From assembly GCA_028554755.1 (NCBI GenBank), contig JAPTOF010000007.1, positions 4,682,001 to 4,746,000 of the forward strand: a stretch of 64,000 nucleotides of DNA, given 5' to 3'. The DNA is from Cordia subcordata (lineage: Eukaryota > Streptophyta > Magnoliopsida > Boraginales > Cordiaceae). This document shows, piece by piece, positions 10,272 through 22,131 of this stretch. Within the stretch, counting starts at the first letter, position 1; the number at the start of each line of letters is the position of its first letter. A program made the translations under genes and the position numbers. The notes beneath the pieces were generated by a model. It saw only the letters and a list, made by a program, of their open reading frames with translations, did no database searches and had not been told where the DNA came from.

Positions 10272-13200
10272 ATGATGATGGTAAGTATACTTACATACAT
10301 ATATGTATATATATATATATACACATCAAATCAAAAATATTTACTTTCCATTTATTTTATTTGCATCATTTTGCAGGCAAACGATTCTGCTTCATCTAAA
10401 TCGACCTTGCTTGGCTCCGCCGATGATTCTCAGAGGACTCTGTAATTCTCCTCTCTTTTCTCTACGTATATATATGTATGTATGTATGTGTGTGTACATA
10501 CATAGATGTGTGTGCGTGTGTATTTAGGAACTTCGATAGAGATCTGTTTGAAGTTATTATAAGAAGAAATTAGGGTTTTAGCTGCTTGATTTGGGATACA
10601 TGTAGAAGCATAAATACAGATCTGTTGATGTTACTGAAAGTTAGTCTGGTGTGCAAAGCTGCATTTTGGCTTTTGGGTTTTGGGGGGGGGTGTAAGAATT
10701 GGTCTGACCCACTTTGGGCTCATTGTAGGCACTCTTGTTTTGGTACTTAATTTGCGTTTTTGGAAGAGGGATATTGAAGGATTAGGGTTTTAGCTATTCG
10801 GGTCGGTTAATTATTAGGGCTTATGATAATGTGTGGTGACATACTTGTATAAACATTAATGCAGATAATTGAAGTTGTCATTTGAAAGAAGTTTGGAATT
10901 TAGCTATTGGATGTTGTAAAATAAAAAGGTTTATAGGAGTGGGTAGAAAAAATGTAGATGAATGTGTAATGGAAAATGCTAACATCATTGACATATTAAT
11001 GTACCGTGTTTTTGGAAAAGGAAAACGAAGATGCATGTCTTTAAACGAAGATGCATGTCTTTACTTGGACTCTTGTTATTTTCTTTAATCTGGGGATTTG
11101 TGATATGTGATATCTGGATACAGCTATCCGTATGTAACTGGTACATCAGTTATTGGAATCAAGTACAAGGATGGGATTCTTATGGCTGCTGATATGGGAG
11201 GTGAGATATTGAGACTATATTCTTTTCTGATTAACGAAAATTAAAAGTTATATTTTTTGCTTTCCTTTGTATGCCAGTTCGATTCATAATTTTTTGAGAT
11301 TGTGTTGTTTGAACAGTGGGAATTTTGTCCTGAGTGAGGAAACTGATGATTTTGGAAAATAGTACCTTTGCATGTTAGAGTAGCAAAGTGTCTAGTGGTA
11401 TTTAGAGAGTTGGAAAACTGACATGCATTAATTTTGGGACAAGGTAAATACAAGTAAATTAGGGCATCTTTTTGTTCTCACAATCTTGTATCCTAATTTA
11501 TAGGAAATATAGTCTATTCAAATTTCAATGAGTAAACTCCCTTTCACCTGCACATTAACATTATTGCAAATGAAAATGGAAAACTCATAAGTTGTGGTAT
11601 GCAATAATTTAGTCCACCCATCATGTCAGGAAGGAGACTTGCATGTCATGGCTGGTTTTTCATTAAAATTAGAATTTCATCTCAGTTTCTACTCAATTTT
11701 GTTGATTCCCCATATCATGTAAAATTGCTTTTGGTTGGCAGGTTCCTATGGGTCTACTCTTCGATACAAGAGTGTGGAACGAATTAAGTCAGTTGGAAAA
11801 CATTCTCTTATTGGTGCTAGTGGAGAAATCAGTGATTTCCAGGAATTATTGCGTTATCTTGATGAGCTTATGTAAGTATCAGCTGTCATAGAAAGAACCG
11901 GTTCTTATTAAGTATGTAGTGAACTAATATTTGGACTAATGTTTATTCATGCCACATTGTCGTTCGTTTTTGGACTAATTTGGTTCCTGATGATTGTGCT
12001 TGATATATGAACTTTTATTGTGATAGTTGTTGTCTGTTTTATGCAGCTTGTATGATAATATGTGGGATGATGGTAACTCCTTGGGTCCAAAGGAGGTTCA
12101 TAATTACTTGACCCGAGTCATGTACAACCGCCGGAATAAGTTCAATCCTTTGTGGAATTCTCTGGTACTTGGTGGAGTGAAAAATGGACAGAAGTATCTC
12201 GGAACGGTATTCCTAATCTGATTTTGTGTTATATGCGTGTTTATGTCTTTGTAAATATACAGGTCTCTACACTGAGGTCAGTCAGTGTTTATGTAATAGT
12301 GTTCATTCATGTGCTGTTGATTAACATTTCCAGGTCAATATGATTGGTGTCCATTATGAGGACAATCATGTGGCAACTGGTTTTGGAAATCACCTTGCAC
12401 GGCCTATTCTACGTGATGAATGGCATGAAAACTTAAGTTTTGAAGAAGGTGTCAAGCTATTGGAGAAGTGCATGCGTGTGCTTCTGTATCGTGATAGATC
12501 AGCTGTCAACAAGCTTCAGGTTTGGTTTCTACTTCTTAAAGCATTGTAATTGATTTCATTGAGATGGCGGTTCCTTCTAACATGCTGTAATTTTTTCTGT
12601 TATCACTGCTGGAATTTTTCGTTTCCTAGGAATAGTCTCACTTGAAATTTCCATTTTTTGTGCTTAGAGATCATAATGGATGAATTATTTATTGTCATAT
12701 GATTTCCTTCATCAGAGCTTTGCTTTTCCTCTGCCAAATATGTTGGTCGAGATCTAATAGTAAAGTGGATAGGTTAAATCTTTATAGTATAAATGCGAGG
12801 AAGCTAATATGTTTCTGCTTTAACTCTAAAATTGTGAATCTATTGGAGGGATGCCTGTTGCTTTCTCTTTATTCTTTATTATATTCTCTTCCACCTACAG
12901 TATGCTGACATCGAATTGTAAAATTTACGTCTTTGTAAGTTTTTGAAAACGGGGTTATCTTGAATTGGCCCCAAGACAGCAGACGAGGAGGGGGTTGAAG
13001 ATCTCGGGGTGGGGGGAATAAATTTCCCTCAAGGATTACGCATCCTTGTTATCATTAACTCTTTGGGTCCGGTTTTCCTCCTCCCATTCCTATTCGTATA
13101 GGTGTGCAGGGGAAAATAGGAAAAAGTAAGATACATGGTTCATTCATTGACCCCAAATCTTGTCCATTTTTCACTAGTCTTCTACTGAAAGAAAGAAGTG

Positions 13201-13609
13201 GTTTGACATGTCTCAGAAACGAACTTCATGGTATTATAGTTTCAATACTTCTGTGTGTTCTAGTTAGTTATTTCAAAGTAGTGTTTTACTATCTTTTCTT
13301 GCACATGAGTATGGCATGATGGCTAATTTGCATGTAGAACCCCTATTTCTTCTGATGAAGGCATCAAAGCATAAGATAGCAATTGTTATTAACTATTCAC
13401 GGCTTAATTTTTAATTATACTTCAGAAACTCAAGAATAGGAAGATTTTTGAGTGATAGAGCATTATCTGACAGAAGCAAATAAAAAATTTTGCAGATAGC
13501 GAAAATCACGGAAGAGGGTGTGACAATTTCTCAGCCATACTCATTAAAGACTTTCTGGGATTTCTCTGCTTTCAAGAACCCATCAGCGGGTGCTGAGGGC
13601 TCCTGGTAG
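10272..13609 (+). CDS. PBG1: 20S proteasome subunit beta type-4 (beta-7, PBG1)
   Basis: This is a structural, non-catalytic beta subunit of the 20S core proteasome in the cytosol and nucleus. Seven coding exons join to 741 nt: 10272-10280, 10377-10441, 11124-11200, 11742-11871, 12047-12206, 12334-12519 and 13496-13609. All junctions are GT-AG and keep frame. The 246-residue product matches the length I recall for Arabidopsis PBG1. Recognisable blocks are TLYPYVTGTSVIGIKYKDG, DMGGSYGSTLRYKSVERIK, GASGEISDFQELLRYLDEL, DNMWDDGNSLGPKEVHNYL, NKFNPLWNSLVLGGVKNG, DNHVATGFGNHLARPILRDE and KITEEGVTISQPYSLKT, ending GSW. Exon 1 is only ATGATGATG, so the start could shift by one or two codons. No lesion is seen. 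Intron 2 holds a 20-bp tandem duplication (AAACGAAGATGCATGTCTTT at about 11022 and 11045). Intron 6 (12520-13495) is the longest. Confidence 0.95.
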
Positions 13610-14094
13610 AGTGGCTTTTAGTTGTGGCTGATAATGCATTTTGCATTTCCTCAAACATAGTCTCTCAGCGTATTCGTGAGCTCTACTTGGCAGCATCTTT
13701 ATCTTGTTAAGAACTAGTAATGCCACCTAATTTCATCTGTATTTGAATTTGGTACCTCTGGCTGTTGTTCTTACCGACTGTTGGATCTTTTTCGACGGGA
13801 TTTGATTGAAAAGTACCAATATGGAGCTATCTTCTTTTGTTCTACTCTTGTATTTATTTTTCGGTTAAATTTTACATCCGTTAGTTGCGAAACTATCTGT
13901 CTTTCCACAGGGGTAGTGGATAATGCTTTATTTTTCATATCTAATTTTTGTCTTCCCTTTTTGCTTCATTTGGATACCAGGAAAGTAACATGGTTAATGT
14001 TCCTCGTGGAAAATTTCTGACAGTAAAAGAAAATGAATGCGTTTGCTGGAGGATAAAACTGGGCCGTGGGTTTATGTAAATAATAACATGGTAA

Positions 14095-14127
14095 ATTCGA
14101 ACCCAAGGCGATGACTTGGGTTCGAAT
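14095..14127. repeat. Perfect 13-bp inverted repeat with a B-box-like core
   Basis: ATTCGAACCCAAG at 14095-14107 is followed by a 7-nt loop and its exact complement CTTGGGTTCGAAT at 14115-14127. The right arm with the next base reads GGTTCGAATC, which resembles the RNA polymerase III B box found in tRNA genes and SINEs. No matching A box or tRNA cloverleaf could be built around it. Confidence 0.6.
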
Positions 14128-14531
14128 CACATGAGGGGCAGGCATAGGGTTAGAGGTGGGGTAACCCCCTTCTTTTGTCCCTCTGTGCGTGTTTTTATTT
14201 TTGATCTTTTGATTAAGATGAAGAATTTTATATTTTATGGTATAAAAGTCACAAATTATCATTTGTTTCAAAGTTTTGTCCACCTATTGTGATCTGCGTA
14301 AGGACAAATATGAAAGAAAGAGGTAGGATAAAAGGCAGGGTGGTTCCAGTTGAGAAGGACCAAGATGAAATACGAGGCAAGTATATAGAAGGCGGGGGTG
14401 GCCGTCGTTGATTATCTTGAAATCGAAGACATGTAAGAAAGTATTCATCGAGGCACCTGTTAGGTTTCAAATTGTAATATCTTAAGAGGAGTGAAGAAAG
14501 ATTGAAATCAATAAGATGGAGAAACACATAA

Positions 14532-14610
14532 AATTTAGTATGTAATTGTGCATGAAGACAATAAAAAAAGAATTTAGTATGTAATTGTGCATGAAGACAA
14601 TAAAAAAAAG
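14532..14610. repeat. Two tandem copies of a 39-bp unit
   Basis: The unit starts AATTTAGTATGTAATTGTGC and continues with ATGAAGACAATAAAAAAAG. The second copy begins at 14571 and differs only by one extra A in its terminal A run. The near identity points to a recent duplication. Confidence 0.85.
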
Positions 14611-15758
14611 AACATGAATTTCGATAAGAATGAGTGATGCTCTTGGATCTATATAGATTGGTGTATTGATTCTCCCCGAATAAAGTGATGGTAACAAGTC
14701 TAGTGTTGGAGTAGGTTTTTTTTTTAGTTTTTTAGGGACAAGACAATTCATTTTTAGATTGTAAATCTCGGATAAAAAGTTCAATTTTATTCCTCAACAA
14801 CTCCACAACTCAGTTGCCAAATAAGTTAAAACATTTAACCCAAAGGAATTGAAATTGAGCATAAATTTTAAACTGTGTTCAATTTTAATTCTTATAGTTG
14901 GAACATCGCTTGAGATTAGTGATGGACTAGGTGTGGATGGTCAGTTGATTTTATTCTTGTGGGTTGGAATGGAGACGACTTGTTCTGCTTTCACATGCAA
15001 CCAATTCAATTTTGCAACAGTGGACAACCAACCATTCATTAGTAATATTACTTTTTCTTTCAGTAAGCTCCATGACTCAATTGAACAAAATTAGAAAAAG
15101 TTTGTGGCCCGTAAATCGTATTTCTAGAAAAGCTCAGCCAAGTATCATTATTTTGCTTCTAGTAACTTAATTTCTTGGTGAACGTTGCATTGCGCTAGTA
15201 GGGGCTGTATTTGTCACAATCTTATAGTGTTTTCCAAATATTTATATAACCACATGTTCGATGCACAGAGAATGATATATGTGATTAGATATATTAAAAT
15301 TATAAAGTTTTTGTATTTGATTAAATAGTTATTGAAACAACTATATAATATAGAATTAGTAAAACAATAACGATACATATAAAGAAAGGGCATAGTATTA
15401 ATTAAATTAAAACGTTTAATATAGGAATGGAATTGAATAAATGAGAAAAACAAAAAATGACCTAAGAATGAGCATATTTAATTGATAAGTAATTATGAAA
15501 AACTTGTCATATAGAACGTCACTTGTCAGTACAAAATTACAACTTATTTTGCTTTATTATACAGTATATATTAAAATATTTTCTTAATTAAATATTCTAA
15601 CTGACAATTCATGTTTAATAGGCTAAAAATATGAAGTTGCCCACACCTTTATCCAAGGAAAATGACAAGCCCCGTGCCTTCTACTGGATACTTGCTTATC
15701 ATGGATTTGAATCATCGTTTCTTTTATATTCTCATTTTCGAAACAAAACGAATTATAA

Positions 15759-16703
15759 TCTATACTATATATAAAAGTTATGCTTTTTTGAACATTGTGA
15801 GAGTGCCATGTTTGAGCATTGTAAGAGTGCCATGTCAACATTTATATGACATGATTATTTGATTCTTTTATTATTTTACTTTCTATTATTTTTTATCTTT
15901 ATGAATATACATTATTAGCTTAAATTGAAATATTAAATAGACAATCAATTAATGTTTAAGATTGAATTCATTTGTGAATTCTAAAAAATTTATTTTTCAT
16001 CTATTATGTATATATATTATTAGCTTTAGAAATTTAATTTTTAATCAATTAATTCTAATAATATTCATTTGTGAGTTTCAAAAGATTAAATCCGAGTAAA
16101 TTTAATGTTTAATATTAAAAAAATATTTTTTTGATCATTATGAAAGTGTCATATCAGTGCTTGCAGTGGATATTTTATTATTAGCTTATACAAGAATTTA
16201 TTATTTATTTATTTATATTATTTTTATCTTTGCAGAGATGACTAAATTATTATTTTTAATTAAAAAATTAAATAATCAATCAATTACTGCTTAAAACATA
16301 ATTCATTTGTGAATTTGAAAAGGTTCATTTATTATCTATTTTGGATATATATTCTTAGTTTTACTAAGAAATTTAATTTCCAGATAATTAATTTTTTAAA
16401 AATAATATTCATTCGTGAATTTCAAAAGGTTTATTTCTTATTATGGATATATACTATTAGTTTTAGTTTAGAAATTTAATTGTTAATTAATTAATGCTTA
16501 AAAGCCTTCAAGTATTTTTATTTGTGAATTGTTAAGATTAAATCTGAGTAAATTTAATATCTATTGTTTAAAAATATCCATGTAGAGCACAGAATAGTCA
16601 TGACTAAATTGGTCATATACTATTAAAAATAAATAAAATCAACTTAATTTAACATTTCCTATAAAAAATAAATCCGTGCAGAGAACGGATAAAAGTGCAC
16701 TAG
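15759..16703 (+). mobile_element. Non-autonomous Helitron 1
   Basis: The 945-bp element has Helitron features on +. Its 5' end is TCTATACTATATATAAAAGT, directly after an A. Its 3' end is CTAG followed by T, so it sits between A and T as Helitrons do. Just upstream of the 3' end is a hairpin, ATCCGT-GCAGAGA-ACGGAT (about 16672-16690), then AAAAGTGCA and CTAG. The interior is AT-rich and non-coding, with repeated words such as AATTCATTTGTGAATT. Helitron 2 (16914-26487) is a relative in the opposite orientation. Confidence 0.75.
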
Positions 16704-16913
16704 TAATCTATTAAATTTAATGTTTAAAATCTAATTCATTCATTTCAAAAGGAGAAAAAAAGACAAGAAAAAAATTGTTTCAGAATTTTTTTTTTAAGAA
16801 AAGATGTATGATGCCCAGAAAATCAGTTCTAACTAGATGCAAGCCCATGGTATGCACAGGTGCTGGGTTTAGGAATTGCAACGAATTGGCATACGTTAGT
16901 AAATTTAATAAAA
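16704..16913. other. Spacer between the two Helitrons, with a third Helitron-like 3' end
   Basis: The 210-bp spacer contains ACTAGATGCAAGCCCATGG at about 16832, followed by TATGCACAGG. Read on the minus strand this is a GC-containing palindrome followed by GCATCTAGT, the form of a Helitron 3' terminus. I see no matching 5' end, so it is at most a truncated fragment. Confidence 0.35.
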
Positions 16914-17084
16914 TTAGTGCACTTTTATCCATGCTTTGCACGGATTTATTTTTTAATAGTAAATTTTAAATTAAGTTTAATTTATTCATTTTTAATAGTA
17001 GATGATGAATTTAGTCATGAATATTCTATGCACTACATGGGTTTTGTTTAAATAATAAATATTAAATTTTGTTTAGATTTAATT

Positions 17085-18763
17085 TGTCACGCGCCCTGCT
17101 ACTAATACCAACTCTCGGGCGTGACATGCTGCAGGCATAAGCCCGCAAGGCAAGCAGGAAGACACCAAAACGCAGTACAAACCTGTACATATATGCAAGA
17201 ATAGCCCAAAACATGGTATTCACCTTCCACCAAAGATAATCATTCAACAACACTGAGATTACATTCACACAAGCTGTACTCAAGGATTTACATCATGTTA
17301 GAAACCACACCAAAATTATATTATATTAACCATCCTAGACAAAGGCAAAAATTCATCAAGGCAGGTGTGACCCAAATCGTATGACTGGTTCTTTCCTCGT
17401 TATCCTGTCTCTTCACCCTCTGGAAGGTAAAATAAGACATGAGCCAAACAAGCTCAGTAAGAAGGACACCCCAGAGTCAGGCTTAGGGCTGTCCCAGGAC
17501 AAGAAAACAGGACAAACCATCGCATCACATGCACCTAATAACCATAAAAAGAACCAAGGTAGAATAGACACTCTACCGTTCAAACTCGAAAATTGATAGG
17601 CAACACATCTCAAAATCATCATTTTTTGTACCACGTGGACCATTCATAACCATTTTAGGAACATAATTCACAAAAAAAAATCACAAAGAATTCCCCTGAA
17701 GCTGTGATATATAATATACTTCCACGTCGTTCACAAATACACTGGGCTTAGACCTCTCCGTTAGGCCCCTTCGGGTTTGGTGAACCATCTCCCACCGACC
17801 AAGGCACAGTATGGCCACTTGTGGCCCTATACCTCCGTACGGTGAATCATCTCCCACCTACTGGCACAGTAATTACAAAACTTCCTCAAATACCAAGCAG
17901 ACTCACCCGCCAGATGGGTGTCACAGCTTCAGGAGTTGACGTGTAATTTCATAAATCCACAATTCAAAAACACAGTCTCAAGCACATCTATTTGCCATAT
18001 AATCGGTATAACTTAAAGAAATAGTCAAGAGAATGGTGAAAGGAGTGAATATGGTAACCCTGGCAGCTTCTGTGAGGTGGTTCAAATGGAGTATCCAACT
18101 TACCTTATTTGGTTTGTCAACAAAATAAATCCTCCTTCTAAAACTTAGTCTCTGACGCTACTTGATATTGCCAACAATAAAAAAATGGAATTCTTAGAAA
18201 GAAAGCACACAAAAGTATGTAAAATAGTGATTTTCCCTTTTTATTTCATATATAACCAAGGCAAATTAATTCCAAATAGCCTAATTTAAGCAATTTGTGA
18301 ATTACTCAACATGCGGCATACAATAGTAGTTAAACTAATTCAAACCAATAAACATGCGGGCTTCAATTTAGAGATGTAAATAGCATATGAACACATACAT
18401 ATCCCAAGGAATATGTCAAGCAATCACATTTTAGAACTCAAATTAATTAATTGAACTTATCTAAATTACTCCACTTATGATTCTTCTTGTTTTCTTCCTT
18501 CCAATTCTTTACAAAAAAAAAAAAAAAAAGCTCAAAGGGGGTAAAGGTGAATCAATAGAGAAGAAACAAGGAAAATGGTGGGCTTTCTGTTTTCTTTCTT
18601 CTTTTTCTTTGCAGTTCTGTTTTCTTTCTTCTTTTTCTTTTTTATTCTTTTGCTTAGCTAGTATAAAAGACCCCAAATTAGCCAGTCAAACACACCCATA
18701 CACACACTGCCTAAATATATAAGTATGCATCTATACTACCACATGGCTTTGCTGGGTATTACA
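17085..18763 (-). repeat. 3' LTR of the gypsy element (left)
   Basis: On + it starts TGTCACGC and ends GGGTATTACA, so on its own strand it is TG...CA. It aligns with the right LTR along its whole length, with many substitutions and small indels. Its plus-left end has an inverted repeat (TGTCACGC at 17085, GGGCGTGACA at 17117-17126). Small reading frames inside (about 17381-17643 and 18477-18722) are not genes, since the same LTR positions in the other copy do not preserve them. Confidence 0.9.
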
Positions 18764-19410
18764 TTTTCAACCCTTTCAAAGAGTTTCGTCCTCGAAACTT
18801 GACTTACCCAGGTCCTAAAAGAGGAAAGGATATTTCTCACGCATTTTTGATTCTAAGTCCCAAGTGGCCTCTGTTATAGTATGGTTACCACTCCATTGCA
18901 CCTTGACATATGGAATTGTCCGACGCCGTAAAATCTGTTCCTTTTGATCCACAGTACCTACCGATTGTCCCAGATATGTCAAGTTGTCACAGAAGAAACA
19001 AGGAAAGGGGTGGGTTTTTTTTTTCTTTCTTTGCAGTTCTGTTTTCTTTCTTCTTTTTCTTTTTTATTCTTTTTCTTAGCTGGTATAAAAGACCCCAAAT
19101 CAGCCAGTCAAACACACCCACACACACACTGCCTAAATATATAGGTATGCATCTATGCTACCACATGGCTTTGCTGGGTATTACATCTTCTACCCTTTCA
19201 AAGAGTTTCGTCCTCGAAACTTGACTTACCCAGGTCCTAAAAGAGGAAAGGATATTTCTCACGCATTTCTGATTCTAACTCCGAGGTGGCCTCTATTATA
19301 GTATGGCTACCACTCCATTGCACCTTGACATATGGAATTGTTTGACGCCGTAAAAGCTGTTCCTTTTGATCCACAATACCTACCGATTGTCCCAGATATG
19401 TCAAGTTGTC
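18561..19410. repeat. 432-bp tandem duplication across the LTR/internal boundary
   Basis: The segment 18561-18988 is repeated at 18993-19410. Each copy contains the first 200 bp or so of the LTR on the coding strand, the polypurine tract and the end of the pol reading frame. GCTGGGTATTACA therefore occurs at both 18751 and about 19181, and TTTCGTCCTCGAAACTTGAC occurs twice. The copies differ at a modest number of sites. The right LTR has no such duplication beside it. Confidence 0.85.
18764..18780 (-). other. Polypurine tract of the gypsy element
   Basis: On the minus strand the bases just before the 3' LTR read TTTGAAAGGGTTGAAAA, then TGTAATACC. A second version, AAAGGGTAGAAGA, precedes the duplicated boundary near 19193. 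Second-strand primers of LTR elements have this position and composition. Confidence 0.65.
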
Positions 19411-20789
19411 TTGCATTGGTACCTGTTCATATTGTATGACATGACCCAGATCTGAAATATACTTTCAGAGTTGAGATACATGGAATACGTCATGAATGTC
19501 TGCTAGTGCTGGAGGTAGTGCCACCCTGCATGCAACTTCTCCAATTTGGTTTAGGATTTCGAACGGCCTTACAAATCGGGCACTTAATTTCCCACGGCTC
19601 CCAAATCTATTCACACCTTTGGTAGGCGATACCTTTAGGAACACATGATCGCCGATCTCAAATGCCAATTCCTCTCACTTCAATTGGCCCAACTCTTCTG
19701 CCTATCCTGAGCTCGTTTAAGCCTTGCCCGGATAATTTTAACTTTCTCCTCGGCATCTTCGAGTAATTACGGCCCTAGAACCTTTCTTTCGTCCATATCC
19801 TAGTATAATGGGGTCTTGCACCTTCTGCCATAAAATGCTTCATACGGAGCCATCTGAATTCTAGACTGGTAACTATTATTATACGTAAACTCTACCAACG
19901 GCAGATTCAGATCCCAGTTACCACCCTATTCTACGTTACAAGCTCGAAGCATGTCTTCTAGGATCTGAATCGTCCTTTCTGTTTGGCCATCTGTCTGAGG
20001 GTGAAAGGCAGTACTTAATCTCAATTCAGAGCCTAGGGCTCGTTGTATACCTTGCAAATATTTGGAGGTAAATCTGGCATCTTTGTCAAACACAATTTCT
20101 TTCGGTTTACCATGCAGGCTCACTATTTCATCTAAGTAACGCTTAGCTAGCTTTTCCCGGTCCTTGTCTACCCGAATTGGCAGAAAATGTGCTGTCTTAG
20201 TCAATCGGTCCATGATTACCCAAATGGTGTCATGTTTACTCTTCGTTTTAGGCAACCCTGCCACAAAATCCATGGATACGCTGTCTCATTTCCGTTCTGG
20301 TATCCTGAGAGGCTATAATAACCCAGAGGGTTTATGATGTTTGGCCTTTATTCTTTGACATGTTAAACATTTAGCTACATAATCCCCAATATCTCGCTTC
20401 ATATTATTCCACCAAAAATATTGCTAAAGGTCACGGTACATTTTTGTACCCCCTGGATGCATAGAAAAAGGGGATTGATATGCTTCGATTAAAATTTCTT
20501 TCCTTAACTCTGGATCTTTAGGAACACATAACCTGTTGTTGAACAAAAGGGCACTATCCTCCCGTATATGGAACTCCAGTTTATTTCCCTTACTTACTTC
20601 ATCTCTGATCTTCTCTAAGAAGGAATCATTCTTTTGGGTCATTCTAATTTTCTTAGCTAAAGTAGACTGGACAATTAAAGAAGCTAACATACATTTTTCA
20701 CTAGTTATGATCACTTCTAACTGCAATTTCTCAAATTCTCGAATTAATTCCTGCTGTACAATTGCCAAGCTGGCCACGACTGTCATCGG
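19198..20789 (-). pseudogene. Gypsy integrase with chromodomain-like tail, decayed
   Basis: The zinc-binding region includes [11 protein letters not shown] near 20430 and a later [11 protein letters not shown]. The catalytic core has MDFVAGLPKTKSKHDTIWVI with DRLTKTAHF (first Asp), IVFDKDARFTSKYLQG (second Asp) and FHPQTDGQTERTIQ (Glu). The GPY/F-like region is around FGSRGKLSARFVRPFEIL, followed by ALPPALADIHDVFHVSQL. The last part, VKVQWSGYHSIIEATSELE leading to SSFEDETL and a stop at 19198-19200, resembles the chromodomain end of chromoviruses. Stops occur between blocks. One (ERK*DSV just upstream of MDFVAG) replaces the Trp expected there. Confidence 0.85.
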
Positions 20790-22131
20790 TCTTCTACTAA
20801 GTGCGTCTGCTACCACATTGGCTTTCCCTGGACGATAATGAATATTCAGGTCATAATCTTTGAGGATCTCTAACCAGCTTCGCTGTCTAAGATTTAGTTC
20901 TTTTTGGGTAAATATGTATTTATGGCTTTGATGATCAGGATAAACATCGCAGGTTACCCCATAAGGTAGTGGCGCCAAATTTTCAATGCAAAAATAACTA
21001 CTACTAATTCCAAATCGTGCGTAGGATAGTGCTCAAAGTTCTTCAGCTGTCTAAAGGCATAGGCAATTACCTTTCCATGCTGCATCAATACACACCCTAA
21101 ACCACTCCTAAAAGCGTCACTGTAGATTACAAAGCCCTCTGAACAAGGTAGAAGAGCCAATATTGATGCAGATATTAACCAAATTTTCAGTTCTTGAAAA
21201 CTTCTTGCACAAGTATTTTCCATTCAAATTTTACATTCTTCCAGGTCAGATTTGTCAAAGGTGAGGCCAAGAGGGCAAATCCTTCCATGAATTTTCTATA
21301 GTATCTCACCAAACCCAAAAAGCTGCGTACCTTAGTGGCTGAGGTTGGTCTTGGCCAATTACTACTGTCTCGATCTTGTGAGGGTTAGCTGAAATATCAT
21401 CGTTGGAGATAACATGCCCCAGGAATGCCACATGATTTAACCAAAACTCAAATTTCTTGAGTTTGTGAATAGTTGATTTTATCAGAGTGTTTGCAAGATG
21501 GTTCTCAGATGCTGCTTATGCTTTCCAAACACTTGGAGTATATATGTATGTCATTAATAAACACCACCACAAACTGGTCTAAATATGACTTAAACACAGT
21601 GCTCATCAGATCTATAAAAGCTGCAGGGACATTAGTCAACCCAAAAGGCATCACCACGAATTCACTATGCCCATAACGAGTTCGGAAAGCAGTTTTTAGA
21701 ATGTCTTCAGTTCGAATCCTCAACTGGTGATAATCGGATCTCAAATCTATCTTTGAGAACATAAAAGCCCCTTGTAACTGGTCAAATAAATTATCTATTC
21801 GCAGCAGAAGATGTTTATTCTTCGCGGTAACTTTGTTCAATTCCCTGTAATCAATGCACAACCGTACGCTTCCATCTTTCTTTTTGACGAATAACACTGG
21901 AGCACCCCATAGTGAGACACTGGGACGTATCTGACCCTTATCCAACATTTCTTGTAACTGAATTTTCAATTCTTTAAGTTCTATGGGGGCCATTTTGTAT
22001 GGTGTCTTGGATATAGGTGGGGTACCCGGCAGGAGTTCAATTTGAAATTCCACCTCCCGCTCTGGGGGTAACCCTGGAGCATCATCTGGGAACACATCCG
22101 AAAATTCTTGAACCAGAGGGATGTCTTCCAA
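20790..22131 (-). pseudogene. Gypsy reverse transcriptase and RNase H, decayed
   Basis: RT blocks are [67 protein letters not shown] and [14 protein letters not shown]. The active-site motif should be IDDI. Here the first Asp is Asn (codon 21553-21555), so the enzyme would be dead even if translated. RNase H follows with [40 protein letters not shown] and, in another frame, [20 protein letters not shown] and [17 protein letters not shown]. The frame changes near 21240 and 20970. Confidence 0.9.

Larger units (their letters stand above)
13610..15758. other. Intergenic DNA downstream of PBG1
   Basis: The first few hundred bases should hold the PBG1 3' UTR, but no single poly(A) signal stands out. 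Further on are a perfect 13-bp inverted repeat (14095-14127) and a 39-bp direct repeat (14532-14610), annotated separately. Several overlapping reading frames of 70-100 codons occur between 13781 and 15170, but their translations have no family features and most overlap on opposite strands. From about 15200 to 15620 the DNA is AT-rich without recognisable content. Confidence 0.5.

Noticed and set aside
10131..10527. Frames of 74-104 codons overlapping the first PBG1 exons
   Set aside because: They read through introns 1 and 2 of PBG1. The spliced reading gives the correct proteasome protein.
14115..14127. A possible tRNA gene at the GGTTCGAATC motif
   Set aside because: No acceptor stem, D arm or anticodon arm could be formed around it. 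The inverted repeat uses the bases differently from a TPsiC arm.
13966..14784. Three overlapping minus-strand frames of 92-105 codons downstream of PBG1
   Set aside because: They overlap each other and repeats, and no family feature could be found. The 39-bp tandem duplication lies inside one of them.
17381..17643. Frames on both strands inside the gypsy LTR
   Set aside because: They lie in an LTR and are not preserved in the second LTR or the solo LTR.
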